Assembly (NCBI GenBank): GCA_022414725.1
Contig: CM039462.1
Coordinates: 94,781,363-94,845,362 of the forward strand
Origin: Microglena sp. YARC
Lineage: Eukaryota; Chlorophyta; Chlorophyceae; Chlamydomonadales; Chlamydomonadaceae
Reading direction: 5' to 3'
Length of the DNA: 64,000 bases
The notes under the pieces are model-generated. The model was given only the letters and a program-made list of their open reading frames with translations, had not been told where the DNA came from and ran no database searches. The translations under genes and the position numbers were made by a program. This document shows, piece by piece, positions 1 to 11,900 of the stretch. The number at the start of each line of letters is the position of its first letter. Position 1 is the first letter of the stretch.

Positions 1-883
1 TATCTCAAATGACCATGCTTGTGAGAAATGGCATAGAGGTATACTTAAACAAATGTTGGGTGTTTGCCAATCTACTACATCTAATATTATCATGGAAGAG
101 CTGGGTAGAACCCCGTTGTGTTTTGCTTGGCTTAAACAAGCTTTGCGCTTCTGGAACAAGACCATACATAAAGAACCTGAGGATCTCATTAGAATGGCTC
201 TTGAGGAATCTTTTGACTCCAACACTGGCTGGGTTCATGACTTGCGTTGTGCTCTCCACAAGCTAGGATCCAGTAAAAAAATCAACATTTTGGAGGCTGT
301 CGATGTCAAAGGTATTATGTCTGAAGTTTTTGAGTCATGGAGGTTTAAGTACCCAAGTGACACCAATGCAGTTAGAGACATCCCTGATGAGAGAAGGGTT
401 GGCTTTAAACGCCTCCGATACCAAAAATGGTTCGCAGCCAACAGCAATGATGAGAATGGCTTGATTCCCTTTACATCCGCCTTACATAAGCAGGATCAGA
501 TTCGTTCTATAGCACAGTTTAGAATGGGTTCCCATTGGCTGAACACAGAAAGAATGAGGGTGGTGGATAGAGCACACATCCCTCGCTCAATGAGACACTG
601 TCAAATGTGTGGGTTCCAAAAACCTGAGGATGAAATGCATATGTTTGAGTGCCCGTTTTATAATGATATTCGCCTCCGCTACCAGAAGCTGTTTACAGAT
701 ATTTATAGGCATGTCCATGAGGATACCAACTTAACCGTATGGAATGTGGAATTCTGCGATTCCACATTCAGAACCTTTATGAATGGAAATGGCACTAAGT
801 CTTTTTGGAGCAACCTAGCCGACTATCTTTCTACTTGTAGAAGAGCAAGACAGGAAGCCCTGGACTGCTTAGTGGCACCGTAA
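1..883 (+). CDS. LINE reverse-transcriptase polyprotein, C-terminal part (5' end outside window)
   Basis: The reading frame is open from the window edge (codon at 2) to TAA at 881-883, about 293 codons. The C-terminal half has a CX2CX9HX3C zinc-knuckle (CQMCGF...HMFEC, about 596-652), the layout found after the RT domain in L1-like LINEs. No RT motif is visible, so only the tail of the polyprotein lies here. The ORF is intact from the edge to its stop. A 3' UTR and a (TGTAA)n tail follow directly, as expected for a LINE 3' end. The role inferred from the family is nucleic-acid binding during target-primed reverse transcription. The exact clade cannot be told without the RT core. Confidence 0.7.
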   Translation, partial: ISNDHACEKWHRGILKQMLGVCQSTTSNIIMEELGRTPLCFAWLKQALRFWNKTIHKEPEDLIRMALEESFDSNTGWVHDLRCALHKLGSSKKINILEAVDVKGIMSEVFESWRFKYPSDTNAVRDIPDERRVGFKRLRYQKWFAANSNDENGLIPFTSALHKQDQIRSIAQFRMGSHWLNTERMRVVDRAHIPRSMRHCQMCGFQKPEDEMHMFECPFYNDIRLRYQKLFTDIYRHVHEDTNLTVWNVEFCDSTFRTFMNGNGTKSFWSNLADYLSTCRRARQEALDCLVAP

Positions 884-1165
884 TTTATCATCCCTTTTTT
901 TCTTCTTCTTGTGACTTCTCATTTGTTAGCTTCTTACCTCCGCCACTGTAAGTGGTTGAGATCTGGGTCCGGCTCTAAGGGGTTTAATACCTACGCCACC
1001 AAAACGGTGGTTGGGAGTTTGGTTTGTTTGTCCTCGACACACCCCTGATGTAATGGGGTTTTTTGCTTTGTGGGTGCTTTTTCTTTTTGTTTAAAGCACA
1101 GAGTCTCATACACCCTCGCGGTGTCAAGTAGACTTTAACATGTAATGTAATGTAATGTAATGTAA
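884..1165 (+). mobile_element. LINE 3' UTR with (TGTAA)n tail
   Basis: Non-coding sequence after the LINE stop codon ends in about five TGTAA units (1139-1165). A second copy of this 3' UTR lies in opposite orientation at 25660-25916, with a matching degenerate tail. A shared 3' end and a short-repeat tail are typical of non-LTR elements. Confidence 0.75.
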
Positions 1166-2505
1166 TATCAAGTAGCGTGTGCACGGCAACTTGTCGAGTA
1201 CCGCAACTGCAACCCGCGGGGGTCTGCCCGTCGGTGACGACGGGCTCAGATGCTAGTATAATGCGTAGTATGGCGATGCCCGTACGACGATCGCAGGCCG
1301 CCCGTACGACGCTTTCACTGCTACCGAGGGAATATTTTACTTAACATATTTACTATTAGAGTTCCTGTTCCTGTTCCTGTTACTATTTACTAATAATTTT
1401 TCCAGCGCACAGTGTGTACTGCCCCGGTTCAATTCTGCGTAGCTCTTAAACTTAATCAAGACGCATTACCGCATCTTATACGAAGAGAAATCCCTCTTCG
1501 GTGGCGACCAACATTCGTCGATCTACCACCTTCTGCCGCCCCCCAATACTGGTGCGTTCCATGGCACGTTCCACGGCACTCAACTCACCTCGCCTTACCC
1601 TCCATGCCACCTCTCCAGCTCCGATCTCTGTTCATGTACCCCTCGTCGTCGACATGCATGCTCCGCCCTGGAATTCGCTCGACCGCTTGGAAGCGCGCTT
1701 TGTTGTAAGTCGCGCAGCACTGTTGCGCGCACAGGATATATCACCCCCATCACTTGATTTCCGTTTCATTTGTGACAGTCTCCGCTTCAAATGGCGCTGA
1801 ATGATGAATAATGGTGCATTCTATCTTCCAATCTTGATAGAACAGCGTTGAGAACTTCGCTAGCAAAGTGGGAGGCGGCTTCGAAGATGAATTCAGGAAA
1901 GCCTCGGGCTACTGGACAGGTAGTGGCCTGTCTCACTGCCGGAGAGCTCAGATTCAGGAAAATGCATTCAGCCCCCCCGCCCCCCCCCCCCCCCCCCCCC
2001 GATATGCTTTGTTTTCTTCTTCCTGCCTTATTAATAACTCGGTTCCTCCTTGCCCTTGTCTCTCTGCCCCCCCCCCCCCCCCCCCCCCCTACCCAACCTC
2101 CCTCCTCTCCTTCGCTCCATGTTCATGCCGTCCACGTTTCCCACTCCACAGTTCATGCCCATCGTTGTTTAGAACGTCCTCTCATCTGTATGAGAGGTAT
2201 ACCTCTCCTCGCACAACCCCCAATAAACTGTATGGTCCTGATGGTGCTATACCCCATTCAAAGTCTAGCCTACCAGCGTTTTCCTTCCCTCAACTATGTC
2301 GGTCAACTTAATAATCGCTCCCCCTGAATCCTTAAATAGCTTCTTCAGCTAACATTCTATGGCTGCTCTTCCACTTAGCGATAACTCAGTACTTCCTCAA
2401 TACACCTAGCCCTCCCGATCGTACTCTCATCGATCCTGCATCATCCTTCCATTACTCCAACTGTAACCCTCATGATCATGACGCTGCCTTCTCCCCAGGG
2501 AAACT
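1166..2505. other. Non-coding spacer upstream of signal-peptide exon
   Basis: No ORF here has convincing protein character. The stretch is pyrimidine-rich and holds two long poly-C tracts. The 5' UTR or promoter of the exon at 2506 must lie here, but no clear TATA box is visible. A CCCCAG just before the start could be a 5'-UTR splice acceptor. Confidence 0.4.
1972..2089 (+). repeat. Two poly-C tracts
   Basis: C-runs at about 1972-2000 (one G interruption) and 2067-2089. They belong to a window-wide series of very long C or G homopolymers. Confidence 0.9.
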
Positions 2506-2589
2506 ATGGCCCTCCTCGCAAGTCTGGTTATCGTCCTCGCGGCCTTGTTGCTGTTTGGAGGCGTGTCTGCTGAGCGCAAGCTTACACAG
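2506..2589 (+). CDS. Exon 1 (probable): signal peptide of secreted Cys-rich protein
   Basis: ATG in a good context (A at -3, G at +4) opens 28 codons: a hydrophobic run (LLASLVIVLAALLLFGG) ending VSA-ER, a classical signal peptide with a likely cleavage after Ala. The codons end in CAG followed by GTGATT, a usable but non-ideal donor, in phase 0. The next exon with matching phase and Cys-rich content starts at 23583, so joining needs a 21-kb intron. The join is inferred. The alternative is that the signal exon belongs to another gene. Confidence 0.45.
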
Positions 2590-3769
2590 GTGATTTTATC
2601 CTGGATTGCCCTCTCTCCATTGCTATCGCATCAAGCATCTCATGCTGCATGCCCTCCTCACTCTGCCTATCTGCACATCTGCCGCACTCTCCCTTCACTC
2701 CTCTTCCGAGCTCTCTTCTGCTACACTTGGGTACTTCTTCCCCTTGGCATCTTGAGCAACTGTTGTTCATTTCGATATCACCCACATTCCGCTGCCCTCT
2801 TCTCCTCCATATATATAGCTCACCCATGCACTGCTTTGATCCTTCCTCGCTTTAGCCCCCTTTGGACCCACCAGGGTCCCGGAGCTGATGTGACGTATGA
2901 AAGACGTCTAAGCTTGATATAAAGTATCAGGAGAGAAAAGAATTGAGCCTCTCTGTTTTCTGGCCTCAGATGCTAGAGCTCCTACATTCTCCCGTGGTTT
3001 AGCGATAAACCCGTAGATGCTTCTGGATATTCGCATATCATTAAGGAGTTTCTGGATATGTGAATATCCCCAGTAGCGGACGTAGGGCGCGAAGGGCGCG
3101 TTGACCGAGGGCGCGGTTGTAACCGTTAGACAGGTCCCCTCAGTTCCCCTTCCTCGGGGAAGTCGTCGCCACCTCGAGGTAGCGCAGGTGACTGATCGTT
3201 ATCTTCCCTCCTCGCCAGTGACCCACTCCTCGCCCTTTCTCGCAGTCTGCAGATTTAGTTTCTGAACTTTTCGACGCCTGCCCTCCGTGACTGCTAAAGA
3301 GTTTTTCCGTGCCGTTTCCGACAACCCCTTAGGCATATAACCGTTTATAACCGTTTCCGTGCCGTTTCCGACAACCCCTTAGGCCTATAACCGTTTATAA
3401 CCGTTTCCGTGCCGTTTCCGACAACCCCTTAGGCCGTGTATCCCTCTTATATGTGCTCCACATTTCAATTGTTAGCACTATAGCAGCTGAATCAAAAGCA
3501 TTTAGGACTTGAGGCACTACTTATTGCTCATCTAATCCTCATCTCATCCTCTGCCCCACGCATACTGACGCGGTGCCCTCTACCATCAAGCAGCCAATTG
3601 AAACCAAAGAAGAACAGGCCAAAGCCAACATCACCATCACCCGCCGTCGCCTCCCAGGTATGGTTCAAGAAACGTACTGGTACATGGTATTTGCAATTGC
3701 AGCATTACAAATGAATGCATTATGAGCTCATGTGCCTGGCATGCTTCATATTATTTTGCATTGAAAATA
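2590..3769. other. Start of giant intron 1 (inferred), no gene seen
   Basis: Apart from a 50-bp tandem repeat (3307-3434) there is no coding signal. A partial inverted repeat around GGATATTCGCATATC / GGATATGTGAATATCC lies at 3026-3070. Confidence 0.4.
3307..3434 (+). repeat. 50-bp tandem repeat, about 2.5 copies
   Basis: The block GCCGTTTCCGACAACCCC recurs at 3311, 3361 and 3411, an exact 50-bp period, with TATAACCGTTTATAACCG between copies. Confidence 0.9.
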
Positions 3770-3905
3770 CTTGAAGCCCGACACGTCAGCCAACGGTCGC
3801 GTAACTAACTCGCTTCGGTCAGCTCCATCGTTGCCACCCTTCGTTCCGTTGCCAACACAGTCCGCCAATTTTCCGCGTCGCTGGCGACGCTGCATAGGAC
3901 TTGTT
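3770..3905 (+). repeat. Dispersed repeat R1, copy 1
   Basis: A block running from GACACGTCAGCCAAC through GCTTCGGTCAGCTCC to GCTGCATAGGACTTG recurs at 36100-36225 (+) and 47408-47565 (-). The other two copies are flanked by GACC/GGTC microsatellite. The class is unknown; no ORF. Confidence 0.75.
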
Positions 3906-3963
3906 TTACTAGGCTTCTACATGCAAACTTCATTCTCCTAGGCCAGAATAGCAAACTATCTCT

Positions 3964-4690
3964 CAGGGATTTTTTCCCCGCTATATATAGCGATTGCTAG
4001 TTTTGACCCCATTTCAGAAATAATCGCTATAAAAAAAGGAAACAAAAAATCCCCCCCCCCCCCCCCCCTAAAAAGCTACAAAAAGCTATAAAAGCTATAG
4101 AAAGGACTAAAATGCTGTCCCTGGAGGAGGTCTACAAGCCTTAAAGCTAGGAAAAACCCATTTGCAGATTTGAAAAACAAAACTGCAGGCTCTACAGCAA
4201 TCGAGGTTCAAAAATAAAACGGGACAGTGTACAGTTGACATATTGGTGTGGTGGCAGTGGCGCTGGGTGCTGAGTGCTGGGCGCTATGTGTGTGTGTACC
4301 ACCCTCACCCCCACCCCGGTACCAAGCACCCAGCACCCAGCACTTTCATACACCCACCCCAGTACCCGGCTCCCCCACCCCCACTTCGACCCCAGTACCC
4401 AGCACCCCTACTATGATTAACATGTGCGACTTGATGGGTCCTGCAAACATGAAAATGATGCTTATTGATCAGTTTTTTTTTTCAAATCTGAAAGTGGGTT
4501 TCTTCTAGCTCTATGGTGTTAGGCCTCCTCCAGGGACAGCGTTTTAGTGCTTTCTGTAGCTTTTTGCAGCTTTTTAGGGGCATTGAGGGGGGGGGAACAA
4601 CTTTTTTTTTTACTTTTTTTATAGCGATAATTCCGCTAAAACGGGGTAAAAACTAGCGATTGCTATATATAGCGGAAAGGAAAATCCCTG
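3964..4690. mobile_element. Foldback hAT-like element with ~200-bp inverted repeats
   Basis: The ends are CAGGGATTTT... and its inverse ...AAAATCCCTG. Arms of about 200 bp carry TATATAGCGATTGCTAG and GCTGTCCCTGGAGGAGG in opposite orientation around a roughly 300-bp centre with CACCC-type microsatellite. Flanking 8-mers ctatctct / ctattgat match at 5 of 8. Single-arm relatives are at 27712, 43466 and 47889. No transposase, so non-autonomous. Confidence 0.7.
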
Positions 4691-5062
4691 CTATTGATCC
4701 CACCCACCCGATAAGTATTAGATATTAATTTTTTGAGCGGTCAAGGAATAAGTAATCCGAGTTGCGCTTGAAAGTGTTGGTGTCAGATCCTAAATCTGAA
4801 ACTTGCTGGGGCACCCCATACATGAAATACAAAGTTTGATGCAATGACCTTATCATTCACGAGGTGAGTGCTCCAGATCCGAGCATTTACAATGCTAATG
4901 ATAGCTCCATGTGGCCTACCTCAAATGGGCCGTGCCACTCTTGGACACACATCTTCACACACACACACGCACACACACATGCAAACGGCGTCCACCATTT
5001 CTGCCGCTGGCGTTGGTGGCAAGTCCAACTTGACTCCTGCCATTGGAGGCTGCAAATGTGAC
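4691..5062. other. Spacer with short (CA)n
   Basis: No gene is supported. A CA/CG dinucleotide run lies at about 4955-4980. The 28-bp array begins at its right end. Confidence 0.5.
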
Positions 5063-5872
5063 AGCATGCACCTGCACCTGCAAGTGTGACAGCCTGCACC
5101 TGCACCTGCAAGTGTGACAACCTGCACCTGCACCTGCAAGTGTGACAACCTGCACCTGCACCTGCAAGTGTGACAACCTGCACCTGCAAGTGTGACAACC
5201 TGCACCTGCACCTGCAAGTGTGACATCCTGCACCTGCACCTGCAAGTGTGACAACCTGCACCTGCACCTGCACCTGCAAGTGTGACAACCTGCACCTGCA
5301 CCTGCAAGTGTGACAACCTGCACCTGAAAGTGTGACAACCTGCACCTGCACCTGAAAGTGTGACAACCTGCACCTGCACCTTCAAGTGTGACAACCTTCA
5401 CCTGCACCTGCACCTGCAAGTGTGACAACCTGCACCTGCACCTGCAAGTGTGACAACCTGAACCTGCACCTGCAAGTGTGACAACCTTCACCTGCACCTG
5501 CACCTGCATCTGCAAGTGTGACAACCTGCACCTGCACCTGCAAGTGTGACAACCTGCACCTGCACCTGCACCTGCAAGTGTGACAACCTGCACCTGCACC
5601 TGCAAGTGTGACAGCCTGCACCTGCACCTGCAAGTGTGATAGCCTGCACCTGCACCTGCAAGTGTGATAACCTGCACCTGCACCTGCAAGTGTGACATCC
5701 TGCACCTGCACCTGAAAGTGTGACAACCTGCACCTGCACCTGCAAGTGTGACAACCTGCACCTGCACCTGCACGTGCAAGTGTAACAACCTGCACCTGCA
5801 CCTGCAAGTGTGACAACCTGCAAGTGTGACAGCCTGCACCTGCACCTGCAAGTGTGACAACCTGCACCTGCA
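5063..5872 (+). repeat. 28-bp minisatellite (CACCTGCA hexamers plus AGTGTGACAAC)
   Basis: The unit is AGTGTGACAACC followed by one to three TGCACC hexamers, giving 22-, 28- or 34-bp variants, about 29 units. Minus-strand ORFs of 111-301 aa across it are low-complexity artefacts of the repeat. It is separated from the 16-bp satellite by 45 bp of GGGGTCTG-type sequence. Confidence 0.95.
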
Positions 5873-5916
5873 TTTTAGTTTGGGGTCTGATTCTGGGGTC
5901 TGGGGTCTACTTTTTT

Positions 5917-8900
5917 GATTCCAGGCCCCTATGATTCCAGGCCCCTATGATTCCAGGCCCCTATGATTCCAGGCCCCTATGATTCCAGGCCCCTATGATT
6001 CCAGGCCCCTATGATTCCAGGCCCCTATGATTCCAGGCCCCTATGATTCCAGGCCCCTATGATTCCAGGCCCCTATGATTCCAGGCCCCTATGATTCCAT
6101 ATGATTCCAGGCCCCTATGATTATGATTCCAGGCCCCTATGATTCCAGGCCCCTATGATTCCAGGCCCCTATGATTCCAGGCCCCTATGATTCCAGGCCC
6201 CTATGATTCCAGGCCCTATGATTCCAGGCCCCTATGATTCCAGGCCCCTATGATTCCAGGCCCCTATGATTCCAGGCCCCTATGATTCCAGGCCCTATGA
6301 TTCCAGGCCCCTATGATTCCAGGCCCCTATGATTCCAGGCCCCTATGATTCCAGGCCCCTATGATTCCAGGCCCCTATGATTCCAGGCCCCTATGATTCC
6401 AGGCCCCTATGATTCCAGGCCCCTATGATTCCAGGCCCCTATGATTCCAGGCCCCTATGATTCCAGGCCCCTATGATTCCAGGCCCCAATGATTCCAGGC
6501 CCCTATGATTCCAGGCCCCTATGATTCCAGGCCCCAATGATTCCAGGCCCCTATGATTCCAGGCCCCAATGATTCCAGGCCCCTATGATTCCAGGCCCCA
6601 ATGATTCCAGGCCCCTATGATTCCAGGCCCCTATGATTCCAGGCCCCAATGATTCCAGGCCCCTATGATTCCAGGCCCCAATGATTCCAGGCCCCAATGA
6701 TTCCAGGCCCCTATGATTCCAGGCCCCTATGATTCCAGGCCCCAATGATTCCAGGCCCCAATGATTCCAGGCCCCTATGATTCCAGGCCCCTATGATTCC
6801 AGGCCCCAATGATTCCAGGCCCCTATGATTCCAGGCCCCTATGATTCCAGGCCCCTATGATTCCAGGCCTCTATGATTCTAGGCCCCTATGATTCCAGGC
6901 CCCTATGATTCCAGGCCCCTATGCTTCCAAGCCCCTATGCTTCTAGGCCCCTATGATTCCAGGCCCCTATGATTCCAGGCCCCTATGATTCCAGGCCCCT
7001 ATGATTCCTGGCCCCTATGATTCCAGGCCCCTATGATTCCAGGCCCCTATGATTTAAGGCCCCTATGATTCCAGGCCCCTATGATTCCAGGCCACTATGA
7101 TTCCAGGCCCCAATGATTCCAGGCCCCTATGATTCCAGGCCCCAATGATTCCAGGCCCCAATGATTCCAGGCCCCTATGTTTCCAGGCCCCTATGATTCC
7201 AGGCCCCAATGATTCCAGGCCCCTATGATTCCAGCCCCAATGATTCTTGGCCCCTATGATTCCAGGCCCCTATGATTGCAGGCCCCTATGATTCCAGGCC
7301 CCAATGATTCCGGGCCCCAATGATTCCAAGCCCCTATGATTCCAGGCCCCTATGATTCCAGGCCCCTATGATTCCAGGCCCCTATGATTCCAGGCCCCTA
7401 TGATTCCAGGCCCCTATGATTCTAGGCCCCAATGATTCCCGGCCCCTATAATTCCAGGCCCCAATGATTCCAGGCCCCTATGATTCTTGGCCCCAATGAT
7501 TCCTGGCCCCTATGATTCAAGGCCCCTATGATTCAAGGCCCCAATGATTCCAGGCCCCTATGATTCCAGGCCCCAATGATTCCAGGCCCCTATGATTCAG
7601 GCCCCAATGATTCCAGGCCCCTATGATACCAGGCCCCAATGATTTTAGGCCCCAATGATTCCTGGCCCCTATGATTCCAGGGCCCCTATGAATCCAGGCC
7701 CCAATGATTCCAGGCCCCTATGATTCCAGGCCCCTATGATTCCAGGCCCCTATGATTCCAGGCCCCTATGAATCCAGGCCCCAATGATTCCAGGCCCCTA
7801 TGATTCTAGGCCCCTATGATTCCAGGCCCCTATGATTCCAGGCCCCAATGATTCCAGGCCCCAATGATTCCAGGCCCCTGTGATTCTAGGCCCCTATGAT
7901 TCCATACCCCTATGATTCCAGGCCCCTATGATTCCAGGCCCCTATGATTCCAGGCCCCTATGATTCCAGGCCCCAATGATTCCAGGCCCCAATGATTCCA
8001 GGCCCCTATGATTCCAGGCCCCTATGATTCCATGCCCCTATGATTCCAGGCCCCTATGATTCCAGGCCCCAATGATTCCAGGCCCCAATGATTCCAGGCC
8101 CCTATGATTCCAGGCCCCTATGATTCCAGGCCCCTATGATTCCAAGCCTCTATTTTTATTCCAGGCCCCAATGATTCCAGGCCCCTATGATTCCCGGCCC
8201 CAATGATTCCAGGCCCCTATGATTCCAGGCCCCTATGATTCCTATGATTCCAGGCCCCTATGACTATGATTCCAGGCCCCTATGATTCCAGGCCCCTATG
8301 ATTCCAGGCCCCTATGATTCCAGGCCCCTATGATTCCAGGCCCCTATGATTCCAGGCCCCTATGATTCCAGGCCCCAATGATTCCAGGCCCCTATGATTC
8401 CAGGCCCCTATGATTCCAGGCCCCAATGATTCCAGGCCCCTATGATTCCAGGCCCCTATGATTCCAGGCCCCAATGATTCCAGGCCCCTATGATTCCAGG
8501 CCCCTATGATTCCAGGCCCCTATGATTCCAGGCCCCTATGATTCCAGGCCCCAATGATTCCAGGCCCCTATGATTCCAGGCCCCTATGATTCCAGGCCCC
8601 TATGATTCCAGGCCCCAATGATTCCAGGCCCCTATGATTCCAGGCCCCTATGATTCCAGGCCCCTATGATTCCAGGCCCCTATGATTCCAGGCCCAATGA
8701 TGATTCCAGGCCCCTATGATTCCAGGCCCCTATGATTCCAGGCCCCTATGATTCCAGGCCCCTATGATTCCAGGCCCCAATGATTCCAGGCCCCTATGAT
8801 TCCAGGCCCCTATGATTCCAGCCCCTATGATTCCAGGCCCCTATGATTCCAGGCCCTATGATTTGATTCCAGCCCCTATGATTCCAGGCCCCTATGATTC

Positions 8901-11900
8901 CAGGCCCCTATGATTCCAGGCCCCTATGATTCCAGGCCCCTATGATTCCAGGCCCCTATGATTCCAGGCCCCTATGATTCCAGGCCCCTATGATTCCAAT
9001 GATTCCAGGCCCCAATGATTCCAGGCCCCAATGATTCCAGGCCCCTATGATTCCAGGCCCCAATGATTCCAGGCCCCAATGATTCCAGGCCCCTATGATT
9101 CCAGGCCCCTATGATTCCAGGCCCCAATGATTCCAGGCCCTATGATTCCAGGCCCTATGATTCCAGGCCCCTATGATTCCAGGCCCCAATGATTCCAGGC
9201 CCCTATGATTCCAGGCCCCTATGATTCCAGGCCCCTATGATTCCAGGCCCCAATGATTCCAGGCCCCTATGATTCCAGGCCCCTATGATTCCAGGCCCCT
9301 ATGATTCCAGGCCCCAATGATTCCAGGCCCCAATGATTCCAGGCCCCTATGATTCCAGGCCCCTATGATTCCAGGCCCCTATGATTCCAGGCCCCAATGA
9401 TTCCAGGCCCTATGATTCCAGGCCCCTATGATTCCAGGCCCCTATGATTCCAGGCCCCTATGATTCCAGGCCCCAATGATTCCAGGCCCCTATGATTCCA
9501 GGCCCCAATGATTCCAGGCCCCTATGATTCCAGGCCCCAATGATTCCAGGCCCCAATGATTCCAGGCCCCTATGATTCCAGGCCCCTATGATTCCAGGCC
9601 CCAATGATTCCAGGCCCCAATGATTCCAGGCCCCTATGATTCCAGGCCCCTATGATTCCAGCCCCTATGATTCCAGGCCCCTATGATTCCAGGCCCCTAT
9701 GATTCCAGGCCCCTATGATTCCAGGCCCCAATGATTCCTAGGCCCCTATGATTCCAGGCCCCAATGATTCCAGGCCCCTATGATTCCAATGATTCCAGGC
9801 CCCAATGATTCCGGGCCCCTATGATTCCAGGCCCCTATGATTCCAGGCCCCTATGATTGATTCCAGGCCCCAATGATTCCAGCCCATGATTCCAGGCCCC
9901 TATGATTCCAGGCCCCAATGATTCCAGGCCCCAATGATTCCAGGCCCCTATGATTCCAGGCCCCTATGATTCCAGGCCCCTATGATTCCAGGGCCCCAAT
10001 GATTCCAGGCCCCTATGATTCCAGGCCCCTATGATTCCAGGCCCCTATGATTCCAGGCCCCTATGATTCCAGGCCCCTATGATTCCAGGCCCCTATGATT
10101 CCAGGCCCCTATGATTCCAGGCCCCAATGATTCCAGGCCCCTATGATTCCAGGCCCCAATGATTCCAGGCCCTATGATTCCTGGCCCCAATGATTCCAGG
10201 CCCCAATGATTCCATGCCCCTATGATTCCAGGCCCCTATGATTCCAGGCCCCAATGATTCCAGGCCCCTATGATTCAGGCCCCAATGATTCCAGGCCCCT
10301 ATGATTCCAGGCCCCAATGATTCCAGGCCCCAATGATTCCAGGCCCCTATGATTCCAGGCCCCTATGATTCCAGGCCCCAATGATTCCAGGCCCCAATGA
10401 TTCCAGGCCCCTATGATTCCAGGCCCATATGATTCTAGGCCCCTATGATTCCAGGCCACTATGATTCCAGGCCCCTATGATTCCAGGCCCCTTTTTTGAT
10501 TCCAGGCCCCTATGATTCCGGGCCCCAATGATTCTAGGCCCCTATGATTCCAGGCCCCAATGATTCCAGGCCCCTATGATTCCGGGCACCAATGACTCCA
10601 GGCCCCTATGATTCCAGGCCCCTATGATTCCAGGCCCCTGATTCCAGGCCCCAATGATTCCAGGCCCCTATGATTCCAGGCCCCTATGATTCCAGGCCCC
10701 TATGATTCTAGGCCCCAATGATTCCAGGCCCCAATGATTCCAGGCCCCTATGATTCCAGGCCCCTATGATTCCAGGCCCCAATGATTCCAGGCCCCAATG
10801 ATTCCAGGCCCCTATGATTCCAGGCCCCTATGATTCCAGGCCCCTATGATTCCAGGGCCCAATGATTCCAGGCCCCTATGATTCCAGGCCCTATGATTCC
10901 AGGCCCCAATGATTCCAGGCCCCAATGATTCCAGGCCCCTATGATTCCAGGCCCCTATGATTCCAGGCCCCTATGATTCCATGCACCTATGATTCCAGGC
11001 CCCTATGATTCCAGGCCCCAATGATTCCAGGCCCCTATGATTCCAGGCCCCAATGATTCCAGGCCCCTATGATTCCAGGCCCCAATGATTCCAGGCCCCA
11101 ATGATTCCATGCCCCTATGATTCCAGGCCCCTATGATTCCAGGCCCCAATGATTCCAGGCCCCAATGATTCCAGGCCCCTATGATTCCAGGCCCCATATG
11201 ATTCAGGCCCCTATGATTCCAGGCCCCTATGATTCCAGGCCCCTATGATTCCAGGCCCCAATGATTCCAGGCCCCTATGATTCCGGGCCCCAATGATTCC
11301 AGGCCCCTATGATTCCAGGCCCCAATGATTCCAGGCCCCTATGATTCCCCAGGCCCCTATGATTCCAGGCCCCTATGATTCCAGGCCCCTATTTTGATTC
11401 CAGGCCCCAATGATTCCAGGCCCCTATGATTCCAGGCCCCAATGATTCCAGGCCCAATGATTCCAGGCCCTATGATTCCAGGCCCCTATGATTCCAGGCC
11501 CCTATGATTCCAGGCCCCAATGATTCCAGGCCCCTATGATTCCAGGCCCCAATGATTCCAGCCCCTATGATTCCAGCCCCTATGATTCCAGGCCCCTATG
11601 ATTCCAGGCCCTATGATTCCATGCACCTATGATTCCAGGCCCCTATGATTCCAGGCCCCAATGATTCCAGGCCCCTATGATTCAGGCCCAATGATTCCAG
11701 GCCCCTATGATTCCAGGCCCCAATGATTCCAGGCCCCAATGATTCCATGCCCCTATGATTCCAGGCCCCTATGATTCCAGGCCCCAATGATTCCAGGCCC
11801 CAATGATTCCAGGCCCCTATGATTCCAGGCCCCATATGATTCAGGCCCCTATGATTCCAGGCCCCTATGATTCCAGGCCCTATGATTCCAGGCCCCAATG

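Noticed and set aside
4887..5873. Cys-rich ORFs on the minus strand
   Set aside because: Artefact of the CACCTGCA minisatellite; the same residues appear in all frames.
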